56,683 nucleotides of DNA, taken from assembly GCF_026627505.1 (NCBI RefSeq), contig NZ_JAPNLK010000057.1, forward strand, positions 1 to 56,683. Reading direction: 5' to 3'. The DNA comes from Streptomyces sp. H27-H5 (GTDB lineage: Bacteria; Actinomycetota; Actinomycetes; Streptomycetales; Streptomycetaceae). Under the pieces are notes generated by a model, which was not told where the DNA came from, did no database searches, and saw nothing but the letters and a program-made list of their open reading frames with translations. This document shows positions 40,188-49,974 of the stretch, one piece after another; position 1 is the stretch's first letter, and every line of letters starts with the position of its first letter. The translations under genes were made by a program, and so were the position numbers.

Positions 40188-42986
40188 CTACGGCCGCCGC
40201 GCGTGGCCGTCCCCGTCGGACAGCAGCTGTGCCATCGGGGCGAGTTCGGCGCGCCCGCCGATGCGCAGCTTGCGATAGGTGTGGGTGAGGTGTTTCTCGA
40301 TCGCGCGCGAACTCACTTCGAGTCGCTCGGCGATGGCCTTGTTGGAGGCTCCTTGGGCGGCGAGCCCGGCGACCCGGCGTTCGGTGCCGGTCAGTGCGGC
40401 GACCGCGGCGGCCCCCTGGGAGCCGGCGATGGTGTGCAGCGCCCGGCCGGCCCGTTCGGCGATCCAGGGCGCGCCGCAGGCCAGGCTTTCATCGCGGGCT
40501 CGGGTCAGCCGGTGCTCGGCCTCGGTCTCCCGTCCGGCGGCCAGCAGACGCCGCCCGAGGAGCAGAGAGGTACGGGCCCGCTCCAGGGCGTTGACCGTCG
40601 GCTCCAGTGTGGCCGCGGACTCGCGCAGCAGCCAGATGCCCCGCTCCCCCTCGGTGATGGCGCCCTTGCCCCGCAGAGCGCGGCCGATGGCCACCGGGCT
40701 GCCCCAGCTCAGAGCGCGCGCGTACTCCTCGTCCATGAGGCCGCGGGCCTGGTCGGGCCGGCCCATCCGGTAGTGCAGTGCGGATACCCACGAACGCCAG
40801 GGCACGATGGCCGGGTTACGCCAGTGCGCGCGCTCGGCCGTACGGCCCCAGTCGAGGACGCACTCCAGGGCGGCCGGCAGGTCGTCGCGCAGCGCGGCGG
40901 CCGAGGCGCCGCGGATGAGCCGGCGCAGGGAGGGCCGGTGGCCCTGGACGGCGTCCTCGCGGCAGCCGGACAGTAGCCGTCCGCACAGCCCGGCGTCCCG
41001 GGCCTCCAAGGCGGCCAGCGCGACGGCGGCCAGGGTCTGGAGCGTGGCCCACCCGGTGATCCCCAGGCCGAGCGCCTCTTCGGCGTGTGCCCGCGCTTTC
41101 GTCAGTTCGCCCCGGGCCAGGGCGAGATGGGTCAGCTCGACGGCGATGATGGCACGCGGGACGTCGGCGTTCTCGCGGCGGGCCCGGTCGTACGCGGTGT
41201 GCAGCCAGGGACCGATCCTGCCGAGGGAGCCCGAGGCGGCCAGGACGTCCGTCAGCAGCGGCAGCGCGGTGTGGACGTGGTCCGGGGCTGCGGGCTCGTG
41301 CTGGAGCAGGCGCTCGGCGAGCGGTACGGCCTCGGCCGCGGTGATCTGCTGGGCCATGGTGGCGCCGTGCAGCAGTACGGTGACCAGTTCGCGTTCGGCG
41401 GCGGTGTCCAGGCAGGGTACGGGGCCCATGGCATGTAGCCGGTCCGCGCACGTGGCCAGCTCTCCGGGGCCGGACACCGCCGTGTGCCGCAGGCGGGCCT
41501 CCAGCCGCAGCGCGTGCCCGCGGGCGGTGCCGGTGAGCGTCGCCGCGTCACCCAGTTCCGAGGCCGTCCTGACGATGGTGTCGATGGTGGCGGGCGGGCA
41601 GCCGTCGAGCAGGAACGGCGGTATCCGGCCTGCCACCCGGGCGCGCTGGTCCGTGTCCGGGAGCAGGAGGAGCGCCTGGGCGAAGTGCCGTAGCGCGGCT
41701 CTTGGTTCGACATCGCGCTCGATGGCGGCGAGTTCGGCCAGCAGTTCGGCGCGGTCCGGCCCCTCGGGCGAACTGCCGAGCAGGGCGCGGCGCAGATAGC
41801 GGGCGGCGGCGTCCGGGGCCGTGCGCCGCAGGGCGGCGGTCGCGGCGGCGCGCAGGACGTCGACCGTCCAGCCCTCGTGGCAGGAGGCGGCGGAGAGGAG
41901 CTGCGTCGCGGCCCGCTCCGCCGGGTGGCCGCCCTGGTGCAGCAGCAGGGCGGCGTGCACCCGGATGTTCTCGGCTTCGGCGGGGGTCATCGCCTCCTCG
42001 ACGGCGTCGCCCACCACCTGGTGGACGAACCGGGCCACGGGGCCCTCGGCGAGCAGGCCGAGCCTGCGCAGCACTCTGACCGCTTCGGCCCGGCCGGTAT
42101 CGTCGAGGCCGGCCAGTTGGCCGGCCAGCTCCTCGCCACCGCCCTCGCCACCGCCCTCGCCGAGGACGGCGAGGGCGGTGGCGAACTCCCAGACCGACGT
42201 GGGCTGGTTGCGCAGCAGGACGGCCAGCCGTTCGTGCAGCGTCGTCGGCCGGGTCTCGCGGATGGCCCGGATGGCGTCGGCGGCCGGTTCACCGGGGCCT
42301 GTCAGCGCGTCGAGGGTGGCGGTGAGCAGCAGCGGATGCCCGCCGGTCGCCTCGTGGCAGGCTTGTGCGTAGGCCGGGTCGACGGGACACTCGAAGTGGG
42401 CGCCGACCAGGGCCGCGGTGCCCTCGGGGGGCAGCGGGCGCAGCCGCAGGACATGCGTGGCACGTTCGGTGAGGTGGTGGAGGTGGGGTTCGTCCTCGCC
42501 GGGGTCGCCTTCGCGCAGGGCGACGACCAGGGTGACGGACAGCTCCGCCAGCCGGCCGGCCAGTCGGCCGAGCCAGCGCAGGGAGGAGATGTCGGCCCAT
42601 TGAAGGTCGTCCACCAGCATGAGCAGCGGTGTGCGGGCACTGTGCTCGGCGACCAGGGCGAGAAGCCAGGCGTCCCGCTCGGATCCCGCCGTGGGGTCGG
42701 CGTGGTCGCCGGGCAGTGCGAAGGCGGTTCCGGGCAGCAAGGGGGTCAGCAGCTGGCTGAGCACACCGAAGCCGAAGTCGCGTTCGTGCACGGCTCCGCT
42801 GGCGGTGACGACGCGCGTTCCACGGCGTTCGGCGAGCTCCGGCAGGGCCCGCAGCAGGGCGGTCCTGCCCATCCCCATGCCGCCGGTGACGACCACCAGC
42901 GCGCCGCCGCCGGCGCCGTGGCGTGCGGCGTCCATCGCGTCGGTGATCAGGCCGAGTTCTGTCTGTCGGTGGAGCAGGGGCTTCAT
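40188..42986 (-). CDS. LAL-type LuxR transcriptional activator 1
   Basis: This is a 932-residue large ATP-binding LuxR regulator. It has an N-terminal AAA-like ATPase with Walker A GGMGMGRTALL (about 35-45) and Walker B PLLMLVDDLQWAD, a long helical Ala/Leu-rich middle typical of TPR-like sensor regions, and a C-terminal LuxR helix-turn-helix (LTGTERRVAGLAAQG, NKAIAERLEVSSRAIEKHL). These are usual pathway-specific activators of macrolide and polyene clusters, binding DNA near target promoters. The ATG overlaps the LAL2 stop as ATGA, so the two are translationally coupled and expressed together. Any longer open frame upstream of 42986 is only the shadow of LAL2. Confidence 0.92.
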   Translation of the reverse strand: MKPLLHRQTELGLITDAMDAARHGAGGGALVVVTGGMGMGRTALLRALPELAERRGTRVVTASGAVHERDFGFGVLSQLLTPLLPGTAFALPGDHADPTAGSERDAWLLALVAEHSARTPLLMLVDDLQWADISSLRWLGRLAGRLAELSVTLVVALREGDPGEDEPHLHHLTERATHVLRLRPLPPEGTAALVGAHFECPVDPAYAQACHEATGGHPLLLTATLDALTGPGEPAADAIRAIRETRPTTLHERLAVLLRNQPTSVWEFATALAVLGEGGGEGGGEELAGQLAGLDDTGRAEAVRVLRRLGLLAEGPVARFVHQVVGDAVEEAMTPAEAENIRVHAALLLHQGGHPAERAATQLLSAASCHEGWTVDVLRAAATAALRRTAPDAAARYLRRALLGSSPEGPDRAELLAELAAIERDVEPRAALRHFAQALLLLPDTDQRARVAGRIPPFLLDGCPPATIDTIVRTASELGDAATLTGTARGHALRLEARLRHTAVSGPGELATCADRLHAMGPVPCLDTAAERELVTVLLHGATMAQQITAAEAVPLAERLLQHEPAAPDHVHTALPLLTDVLAASGSLGRIGPWLHTAYDRARRENADVPRAIIAVELTHLALARGELTKARAHAEEALGLGITGWATLQTLAAVALAALEARDAGLCGRLLSGCREDAVQGHRPSLRRLIRGASAAALRDDLPAALECVLDWGRTAERAHWRNPAIVPWRSWVSALHYRMGRPDQARGLMDEEYARALSWGSPVAIGRALRGKGAITEGERGIWLLRESAATLEPTVNALERARTSLLLGRRLLAAGRETEAEHRLTRARDESLACGAPWIAERAGRALHTIAGSQGAAAVAALTGTERRVAGLAAQGASNKAIAERLEVSSRAIEKHLTHTYRKLRIGGRAELAPMAQLLSDGDGHARRP

Positions 42987-45859
42987 GGTTTCTCCCTCGA
43001 TGTCCGCCTCAGTGCCGCGGCCAGCTGTGGGCGTCCTTGGATGCCGAGCTTCCGGTACGCCTTGGTCAGGTGCAGTTCCACGGTGCGGGGGGTGACGGCC
43101 AGTTCCTCGGCGATGGCCCGGTTGGCCCAGCCGTCGGCGGCGAGTGCCGCTACGCGCAGTTCCGCGCCGGTCAGCGGCCCCGCGCCCGCCGTCGTACGGC
43201 GCACGGCGGCCTCGGTCCGCCCCGGGGGCCTGCTGTCGGCGGTCGGGGACGGAGACGGGGGCCCGGCTGCCGGAAGCTCGGCTGCCGGGGGCCGCAGGGC
43301 CGCCGCCCGGTCGCTGCCGAGCAGGGAGTCGACGGTGAGGTGGCCCGAGAACGGGGACGTGCCGAGGGCGGTCAGCGCCTGCCGGTACTGCCAGCTGACG
43401 GGCCGCCCCGGGGCCGGCGGCAGCCCTCCCCCGGCGTCCCCGGGCCCGGGGACGCCCCGCAGCGCCGCGGCCATGGTGGCGGGCGAGCCCCACAGCAGAG
43501 CGCGCCGGCGCTCCTCGGCGAGCAGGCCCACGGCCAGCGGGTCTCCGGGCTCGCGGGTCCGGGCGGCGGCGGAACGCCACGGCAGCAGGGCGGGGTTGGC
43601 CGCCTGCCGGGCGAGCAGCTGCCGGCCGCACTCCAGCAGATCGTCGAGGGCCGGCTCGCGCAGCCCGCCCGCGAGCCGGACCCGGCCGCGGGCGTACAGC
43701 AGGTACGCCCAGGACAGACCGCCCTCGGCGCCGGGCGGCAGCTCGGCGCGGATGACCCGCTCGGCCGCTTCCAGGTCGCCCCGCCGCAGGTCTACCAGGG
43801 CCCGCAGCGCGAGGGGTCCGGGCGCCATGAGCGGGTGCCAGCAGCGGCTGGGCATGATCTCCTCGCACCGGTCCAGGGCCTCGGCCGCGGCGGCGTCGCG
43901 GCCGTCCCGCAGTTCGGCGAGACAGGTGACGAGCAGGGCGAGGCCCGCGACGGCGCGGTCATCACGGTGTTCGGCGCACACCACGATGTCGTCGAGCGCG
44001 GCGCGCGCCTCCGCAGTGTCCCCGGTGAGGACAAGTGCGTGTGCGGCCGACGCCCGGACGGTGAGCGGGACGTGTTCGCGGGCCTGCGGGGCCAGCGCGG
44101 CCCGGGCGAGCCGCCGGGCGCCGGTGATGTCCCGGCCACGCTGTGCCGTACGCCAGGCGGCGACGGCTGCCTCGGCGGCCTGTTCCGGGCGCGGTGGCCA
44201 ACTGGTGGGCAGGGGCGGCGTGCAGTCGTCCGCCGGGTCGGGCCGGGCGTACTCGGTGATCCAGTACAGGGCGCGCAGCCCGGAGTGCTCGGCGGTGCCC
44301 GGGCGTGCGTCGGCGGCGGCCCGGGCGATCCGGGAGCGGGGGGTGACGATGTCGCCGCGAGCCACGAGGAGTTCCGCGGCGCGCAGCCGGGCGCGGTCCG
44401 TCCCGGCGTCGGCGGGTGCGGTCCCGGGGCCGTCCGGGCGGGTGTGCAGGGCCCGGTACAGATGGCGGCTCGCGGCCTCGGGCGCGGTGGGCAGTACGGC
44501 CGTGCTCAGGTCGGTCAGCAGCCGGACCCGCAGGGCCGGTGGCACCGGCTCGCGCAGGGCCCGCTCCAGCAGTCGGGCGGCCGGGGCCGGCCGGCCGGTG
44601 GCACGGCATTCGGCGGCCTCCCGGCGCAGGGCCTCCACGGCCCAGGCGGCGCCGATCCTCCGGGCGCCCAGCAGCATCCGGGCGAGCGCGCGGTCGGCGA
44701 GAGCCGCGCGGTGGGCCCACTCAGCCGCCCGGGCGTGCAGTTCCTCGCGTTGTCCGGTGCTGAGATCCGCGAGGACGGCCCGGGCGGCGGCGGTCCGCAG
44801 CGCGGGCCGGGGTCCGGGGGCGAGCAGGCCGGTTCCGGACAGCAGGGTCAGGGCCCGGGCGGCGGCGATGGTGCGGGGGCCGGCGAGCGAGTCGATCAGG
44901 CCGGGGGTGCAGTCGGGTCCGCTGACGGCGATGGCGCGCAGTACGTCAAGGAGTTCGCCGGGCAGCAGGGCGAGGGTGCGTACGGTGCGCTCCCTGACCG
45001 CTTCCGCCGCGCTCTCGGCCAGGTGGCCCAGGTGGTCGGTGACGGGCGTCCAGCCGTGCCGGACGAAGCGTCCGATGACGGAGCGCAGCAGGGCCGGATT
45101 GCCTTCGAGGTGCTGGGCGGCGCCGTCGCGGAACTCCTCGTCCACCGGGGTGCGCCAGGTCCCGGCGAGAACTTCGCCGACGGCGGCGGCCGAGAGCGGG
45201 GCCAGCGCCAGGGAGTGCCGGGCCACGGAGCGCTCACCGGCCAGCGGGCAGGGCTCGATCCGGTCGTACGCAGTGGTCGGTACGGCGCTGTTGCGGGACG
45301 TGAGCAGCATGAGCGGTGCGCCGGCCAGCCGCCGGGCCAGCGCCTGCAGCCAGCGCAGCGACTGCGGGTCGGCCCACTGCGTGTCGTCGACGACGAGCAG
45401 CAGGGGCCGGCTCCGGGCGGCGGCAAGGAAGACGGCGCACAGGTCGGCGGGCCGGCAGGTCCACGCCTCACCGGCCCTCGCGTCGCCGGCCCTCACGTCA
45501 CCGGGGTGTGGCGGTGTCCGCGGCACGGTGTGGTCGGCCGGGGCGATCGCGGGGAGCAGCTGGGCATGGAGCTGGGCGGCGACCCCGTACGGCAGTCCGG
45601 CCTCCTCCGGTGACGCCTGGGCGGCGGCGACCGGTATACCCGCCCGTTCGGCGAGGGCCGCCGCGCGGTGCAGCAGCGCGCTGCGCCCGATGCCGGGCGG
45701 CCCGTACACCTCGACGAGCGCGGGCCGTCCCGCCCGCAGATCCTCCAGCAGGCCGCGCAGCAGCTTCTCCTCCGCGTCCCGCCCGACCATCGCTGCCGGG
45801 TCCCTCGGGCCGCCGGGCCGTGTCCGGCGAACCTGCTGCGCCGCTGTCGTCCGCACCAT
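42983..45859 (-). CDS. LAL-type LuxR transcriptional activator 2
   Basis: The 958-residue protein has the same architecture as its neighbours: MVGRDAEEKLLRGLL, Walker A GPPGIGRSALL, Walker B PLLLVVDDTQWAD, a long helical middle, and a C-terminal LuxR DNA-binding domain (GAELRVAALAADG, NRAIAEELAVTPRTVELHL, YRKLGIQGR). The ATG is supported by GGAGGA about 9 bases upstream. It is 107 bp downstream of LAL3 and overlaps LAL1 by 4 bp. Sequence divergence from LAL1 and LAL3 in the middle region argues for separate inherited paralogues rather than a recent duplication. Confidence 0.92.
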   Translation of the reverse strand: MVRTTAAQQVRRTRPGGPRDPAAMVGRDAEEKLLRGLLEDLRAGRPALVEVYGPPGIGRSALLHRAAALAERAGIPVAAAQASPEEAGLPYGVAAQLHAQLLPAIAPADHTVPRTPPHPGDVRAGDARAGEAWTCRPADLCAVFLAAARSRPLLLVVDDTQWADPQSLRWLQALARRLAGAPLMLLTSRNSAVPTTAYDRIEPCPLAGERSVARHSLALAPLSAAAVGEVLAGTWRTPVDEEFRDGAAQHLEGNPALLRSVIGRFVRHGWTPVTDHLGHLAESAAEAVRERTVRTLALLPGELLDVLRAIAVSGPDCTPGLIDSLAGPRTIAAARALTLLSGTGLLAPGPRPALRTAAARAVLADLSTGQREELHARAAEWAHRAALADRALARMLLGARRIGAAWAVEALRREAAECRATGRPAPAARLLERALREPVPPALRVRLLTDLSTAVLPTAPEAASRHLYRALHTRPDGPGTAPADAGTDRARLRAAELLVARGDIVTPRSRIARAAADARPGTAEHSGLRALYWITEYARPDPADDCTPPLPTSWPPRPEQAAEAAVAAWRTAQRGRDITGARRLARAALAPQAREHVPLTVRASAAHALVLTGDTAEARAALDDIVVCAEHRDDRAVAGLALLVTCLAELRDGRDAAAAEALDRCEEIMPSRCWHPLMAPGPLALRALVDLRRGDLEAAERVIRAELPPGAEGGLSWAYLLYARGRVRLAGGLREPALDDLLECGRQLLARQAANPALLPWRSAAARTREPGDPLAVGLLAEERRRALLWGSPATMAAALRGVPGPGDAGGGLPPAPGRPVSWQYRQALTALGTSPFSGHLTVDSLLGSDRAAALRPPAAELPAAGPPSPSPTADSRPPGRTEAAVRRTTAGAGPLTGAELRVAALAADGWANRAIAEELAVTPRTVELHLTKAYRKLGIQGRPQLAAALRRTSREKP

Positions 45860-45966
45860 GGCTGTCCGTCCTCCAGGGGGTGTCTTGTCGATCGGGCCGG
45901 GCCCGCGCCGGACGCCGCGGGCTGCTCCACGAAGATCGCCCGGACAGAGCTAGTGGTTCGGGGTGT

Positions 45967-48792
45967 TCAGGCCGCCGGTCTGCCGGGGACGGCGCGGTGG
46001 CCGCGGGCGCCGAGGCCGCGCGGCAGGCCGGCGCGGCCACGGACGTCGAGCTTCCGGTAGACGTTGGTCAGGTGCATCTCCACCGTGCGCGGTGTGATGA
46101 ACAGCTCTTCCGCGATCTTCTTGTTGCTGTGGCCGTGCCGGGCCAGCGTCGCGACCCGGCGCTCGCTGTGGGTGAGCGAGTCGAGGGGGATGGCGGCGAG
46201 CTGCGGCATCCGTCCACCCGCCGTCACCAGCGCTTCGCGCGCGATGGCGCCGAGCACGTGATAGCCGCAGCGGGTGGCGAGTTCGATGGCCTGGCGCAGG
46301 TGGCCGCGCGCGCCCCGGGCGTCACCGAGGCCGAGCAGTTCCCGGCCCAGCTGGTACTCGGCCTTGGCGAGTTCCAGGCGGGCCGGGGACTCGGCCAGGA
46401 CGTCGACGGCCTGCGCGAGCAGAACCGTACGGCCACGGCCTTCGACGACCGAAGCCGCGGCGACCATCCCCAGGCCCAGGGCGCGCGGGGTGCCCCAGCG
46501 CCGGGCGCCTTCCTGGGCCGCCTCGACGATGCCCGCAGCCGCGGCGCCCCGGCCCAGGCGGCCGAGCGTGGTGGCGGCGGGCAGCCACCAGGGGACGAGC
46601 AGCGGGTTGACGATGCCGGCCTCCTCCAGGCTCCGGCCGCAGCGCTGCCACAGGTCGAGGGCGCCTTCCAGGTCGCCCAGTTCCCGCAGGATCCGGCCCT
46701 TGGTGTACAGGTAGTGGTGCCACTCCCAGACGCTCCGGTCCAGGTCCGGCGTCGTGCGCGTGAGCCGGTCGAGCACTGCGTCGGCACGCAGGGTCTCGCC
46801 CTGGGAGAGCAGTACGGAGCTCAGCGCGATGTGGGCGAGCGGCGGGGCGCCGGCCGGTCCGACGACCTCGACGGCGGCCCAGGCGTCCCGTGCGGCGGCG
46901 GGCACGTCGCCGATGCCGTGCAGGATCAGGGCCCGGCCGGCGAGCGCGGCGCGCCGCGGCCACAGCGGGGGGTGGGCCTCGGCCGGGGACAGCGCCTGGT
47001 CCAGTGCGGCCAGCGCTTCGTCGGCGCGGTCAGAGAGCGCGAGGACGGCGGAGGAGCAGAACACCCCCCAGCCCGCGGTGCCCGGCTCGTCGGCCCGCAG
47101 GGCCTGCCGGGCGAGCGCGGCGGCCCGGCGGGCGGATCCGCCGTCCAGTGCGGCGAAGGCGCTCAGGGCGGCGAGCAGCCGTCGGTCGGCCGGGCTGTGT
47201 CCGCTCGGCACGGCCACGGAGGCCGCCCGGGCGCGGGCGGCGGGCAGCGCGGTCCGGTCGTTGACCGCGCAGGCCAGCAGGGCGGACTCGACGGTGACTT
47301 GGACCTCACGGTCCACGGGCTCCGCACTGGCGCCCTCCCCGCCACGCAGGTCGGCCAGCACCCGCTCCAGTAACCGGAGCGATTCGGGGGCCCTGCGGGT
47401 GCCGAGCGCCATCATGGCGTACTGCACCGCGACGGGGGCCTGTTCGCCCGGGTCGGGAGTGACGGCGAGGGCCTGGCGCAGGTGCCACAGCGCGTGCGCG
47501 GGTGCGACGGCCGTACGGCTGGCCGCGCGGGCCAGCTCGACGTGGAGGTCTTTGCGCTCGGTGGCCGTGAGCCCGCTGCCCGTGTCGCCGCGCAGCCAGC
47601 GGCCGGCCGCCGCGACGGTGGCGCGGGCAGGGGCCTCGCAGACCGCGTCGCGCAGCACCGCGAACATCCACGGTTCGTCGATCCGCTCCAGCAGGGCGAG
47701 CTGCTCGGCGACTTCGGCCGGGGGCCGCCCGGCATCGCTGAGGACCCGGGCGGCCCGGGCCCGCAGTTCCTGTAGCGCGGGCTCGCGCACGGTGGCGAGG
47801 ACGGCCGTACGGATCCCCTCGCGCATCTCCGGCGGGGAGCCCGGCAGTACGGCCTCGATGTGGCGCAGGCGGATCAGGGCGGACTCCACGCACCGGCCGC
47901 CCAGTCCGCACAGCGCGGCGAGCGGGTCGACGGCGGCGCGGCCGAGCACCGCCAGGGCGATGGCCACCTGCCGCACGGGGCGCGGCCCGACGGCGAGGAG
48001 GTCGGGGATCAGCGTGGTCAGCGCCGTCTGGTGAACGGTGCTCAGCTGGTGCAGAGCGTCGGCGCCGGGCGCGATCCCCACGGTGCGCAGCGTGGTCAGC
48101 AGCCGGTCGAGCAGCAGAGGGTTGCCGCCGGTGATCTCCACGCAGCGCCGGACGAACTGCTGGTCCGCCGGGCCGCCGAACAGGCGAGTGATCATGCGCT
48201 GCGTGCCGGGTTCGCCCAGCGTGCCGGGTTCCAGCAGGGCGCAGCGCCCCTGGGCGAGGATCTCCGCGAGCACCGGGGTCCCGGGGCCCGGGGTGTCGGT
48301 GCGCTGGGCGAGGAGGACGAGCAGGGGCTGGGCCGCCGTCCGGCGCAGGATGAAGTCGGCACAGCGCAGGGAGGCTTCGTCGCACCACTGGGCGTCGTCG
48401 ATCACCAGGGCCACGGGGCTGTCGGCGAGCAGTTCCAGGGTGCGCCGGTGAAGTCGGTGCCAGTCGTGGTGGGTGTCGCACAGCCGGGCGCCGCCGCTGT
48501 CCGGCCGCCCGGGTGCCGCCGCGAGCAGCGCATCGACCGCGCGAACGGCGGCGGCGGCGTCGGGAAGGCCGGTGAATTGCCGTACGGTCATTCCCTCGGC
48601 CGCCAGGCGCTCGCTCGCGGCGGCCAGCAGGTGGGTCCTGCCGATTCCGGCGGGCCCTCTGACGAGGACGGCCCGCGCGGCACCCGCCCGGGCCTCGGCA
48701 GCGTAGCGCAGCAGGGCGTCGAGTTCGGCGGTGTGGCTGTCCGGGCTCCGGGCCGGGCCCTGGGCCCGGGCAGTTCCGCAGGTGACCACCAC
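45967..48792 (-). CDS. LAL-type LuxR transcriptional activator 3 (contains TTA)
   Basis: The 941-residue protein has Walker A GPAGIGRTHLL, Walker B VALVIDDAQWCD, a long helical mid-region, and a C-terminal LuxR helix-turn-helix (LTHSERRVATLARHG, NKKIAEELFITPRTVEMHL) followed by a short Arg/Gly-rich tail. The start is GTG 48792, 7 bases after GGAGGAGAGGG; the open frame reaching further upstream has no family similarity. It is the first regulator gene, divergent from the PPTase, and carries the only in-frame TTA Leu codon I found in the cluster genes. This makes it the likely entry point of developmental control by bldA tRNA. Confidence 0.92.
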   Translation of the reverse strand: MVVTCGTARAQGPARSPDSHTAELDALLRYAAEARAGAARAVLVRGPAGIGRTHLLAAASERLAAEGMTVRQFTGLPDAAAAVRAVDALLAAAPGRPDSGGARLCDTHHDWHRLHRRTLELLADSPVALVIDDAQWCDEASLRCADFILRRTAAQPLLVLLAQRTDTPGPGTPVLAEILAQGRCALLEPGTLGEPGTQRMITRLFGGPADQQFVRRCVEITGGNPLLLDRLLTTLRTVGIAPGADALHQLSTVHQTALTTLIPDLLAVGPRPVRQVAIALAVLGRAAVDPLAALCGLGGRCVESALIRLRHIEAVLPGSPPEMREGIRTAVLATVREPALQELRARAARVLSDAGRPPAEVAEQLALLERIDEPWMFAVLRDAVCEAPARATVAAAGRWLRGDTGSGLTATERKDLHVELARAASRTAVAPAHALWHLRQALAVTPDPGEQAPVAVQYAMMALGTRRAPESLRLLERVLADLRGGEGASAEPVDREVQVTVESALLACAVNDRTALPAARARAASVAVPSGHSPADRRLLAALSAFAALDGGSARRAAALARQALRADEPGTAGWGVFCSSAVLALSDRADEALAALDQALSPAEAHPPLWPRRAALAGRALILHGIGDVPAAARDAWAAVEVVGPAGAPPLAHIALSSVLLSQGETLRADAVLDRLTRTTPDLDRSVWEWHHYLYTKGRILRELGDLEGALDLWQRCGRSLEEAGIVNPLLVPWWLPAATTLGRLGRGAAAAGIVEAAQEGARRWGTPRALGLGMVAAASVVEGRGRTVLLAQAVDVLAESPARLELAKAEYQLGRELLGLGDARGARGHLRQAIELATRCGYHVLGAIAREALVTAGGRMPQLAAIPLDSLTHSERRVATLARHGHSNKKIAEELFITPRTVEMHLTNVYRKLDVRGRAGLPRGLGARGHRAVPGRPAA
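47371..47373 (-). promoter_or_regulatory. TTA leucine codon in LAL3
   Basis: Leu 474 in SLRLLERV is encoded by TTA, read in frame as CTC-CGG-TTA-CTG. In Streptomyces, TTA is translated efficiently only when the bldA-encoded tRNA is present, so this codon can delay the regulator until late growth. Confidence 0.8.
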
Positions 48793-48880
48793 AATATTTC
48801 CCTCTCCTCCGTGAAACCGCTCCTGGCTTCCGATGCCCGAACACCGGACTCCCCCTGCGATTCCAAGATCGTAGGCGACG

Positions 48881-48898
48881 CTGAGGGGGAACCCCAAG
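48881..48898. promoter_or_regulatory. Possible LuxR-type box upstream of LAL3
   Basis: CTGAGGGGGAACCCCAAG is a near-symmetric site (CT-N-GGGG...CCCC-N-AG) about 90-106 bp before the LAL3 start. It lies in the 363-bp divergent region shared with the PPTase, which contains no gene. It resembles both the palindrome before PKS1 and, loosely, the PAS-LuxR box of polyene clusters. Function is inferred. Confidence 0.4.
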
Positions 48899-49155
48899 AA
48901 GATCCAGCGGATTTGAGACAGAATGCCCCGAGCCTTGGCCGAGGCTCGCCGTGCGCCCCTCGGTAACCGGTGCGACGGTGCACCGTATTTCCGCCTTTCC
49001 GCTTCACCGAATTCTCGTGCCGCCGAAGCAACAGCGGGACAGCCGCCAATCCGGAAGCCTGATGTGGCTGATATTCGGCCATCGTTTTCCTCCCTATTGG
49101 CTGCGTTATCGTGCCGGGGCAGCCGTCCGCCGACGCCGACAGACCGGAGTGTCCT

Positions 49156-49965
49156 GTGCAGCCCTCTCTGGAGCTCGCCTGCCCGCCGCCGGGCTGGAAC
49201 GCCGCGCCCTGGCCCGCGGCGCGGCCCCGACCGGCCGAAGGCTCCCTGGACCTGTGGCTGTTGCATGTCCCGGATGCGGCTCTGCGGTCCGTCGTCCTCG
49301 ACCGGTCCCCGCTGGACGAGGAGGAACGCGCCCGGGTCGCCGCCTTCGTGTACGCCGTAGACCGGGACCGCTACGCGGCGGCGCATCTCACGCTGCGCCG
49401 GGTGCTCTCCGCCTACCGGGACGCCGCCCCCGCGGAGCTGAGGTTCAAGCGCGAACCCTGTCCCTGCTGCGGCGAACCGCACGGCCGGCCCGCCCTGACC
49501 GGCCCTGACGCACCGCACTTCTCGCTGTCCCACACCGGCGGCCTGGTCCTGATCGCGGTGGCCGCGCGGCCCGTCGGCGTCGATGTGGAAGGGCTCCCGG
49601 CGCATCAGAAGGCGAGCACCGTCGGCGAAGCGCTCCACCCTGCCGAGCGGCGGGCGATCCATGCCGCACAACCGTCGCTACGGCCCGCGGTCTTCGCCCG
49701 GCTGTGGGCGCGCAAGGAGGCCTATCTCAAGGGCCTCGGCACCGGCGTCGGCCGCAGCCCGGACCTGGACTACCTCGGCGACCCCGGACTCGGCGCCCCG
49801 GCCCGGCCGCCCTGCTGGACGGTCAAGGACATACCGGTCGGGCCACGGCACGCGGCGGCCGTGACCCTCCAGAGGCCACCTGCCGGACATCACGAAACCG
49901 TTGTCCGCAGACACTTCCTCGGCACTTTGGACCACACTGCCGCCCTGGCTCTGGCCGGGGCCTGA
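49156..49965 (+). CDS. Sfp-type 4'-phosphopantetheinyl transferase
   Basis: The 269-residue protein carries the family signatures: KREPCPCCGEPHGRP, FSLSHTGG, the Mg/CoA-binding RPVGVDVEGL, and FARLWARKEAYLKGLGTG. These enzymes move phosphopantetheine from CoA to the conserved Ser of carrier proteins, here presumably the seven ACPs of the three PKSs. I chose GTG 49156 because GGAG lies 6 bases upstream; the frame extends to GTG 49111 without extra support. It is the only plus-strand gene of the cluster and shares a divergent promoter region with LAL3. It probably marks the right edge of the polyketide locus. Confidence 0.92.
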   Translation: MQPSLELACPPPGWNAAPWPAARPRPAEGSLDLWLLHVPDAALRSVVLDRSPLDEEERARVAAFVYAVDRDRYAAAHLTLRRVLSAYRDAAPAELRFKREPCPCCGEPHGRPALTGPDAPHFSLSHTGGLVLIAVAARPVGVDVEGLPAHQKASTVGEALHPAERRAIHAAQPSLRPAVFARLWARKEAYLKGLGTGVGRSPDLDYLGDPGLGAPARPPCWTVKDIPVGPRHAAAVTLQRPPAGHHETVVRRHFLGTLDHTAALALAGA

Positions 49966-49974
49966 CGGGCAAAG

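Noticed and set aside
48793..49671. Upstream extension of the LAL3 frame across the divergent region
   Set aside because: It overlaps the PPTase antisense and has no LAL-like residues. A strong ribosome site precedes the GTG at 48792.
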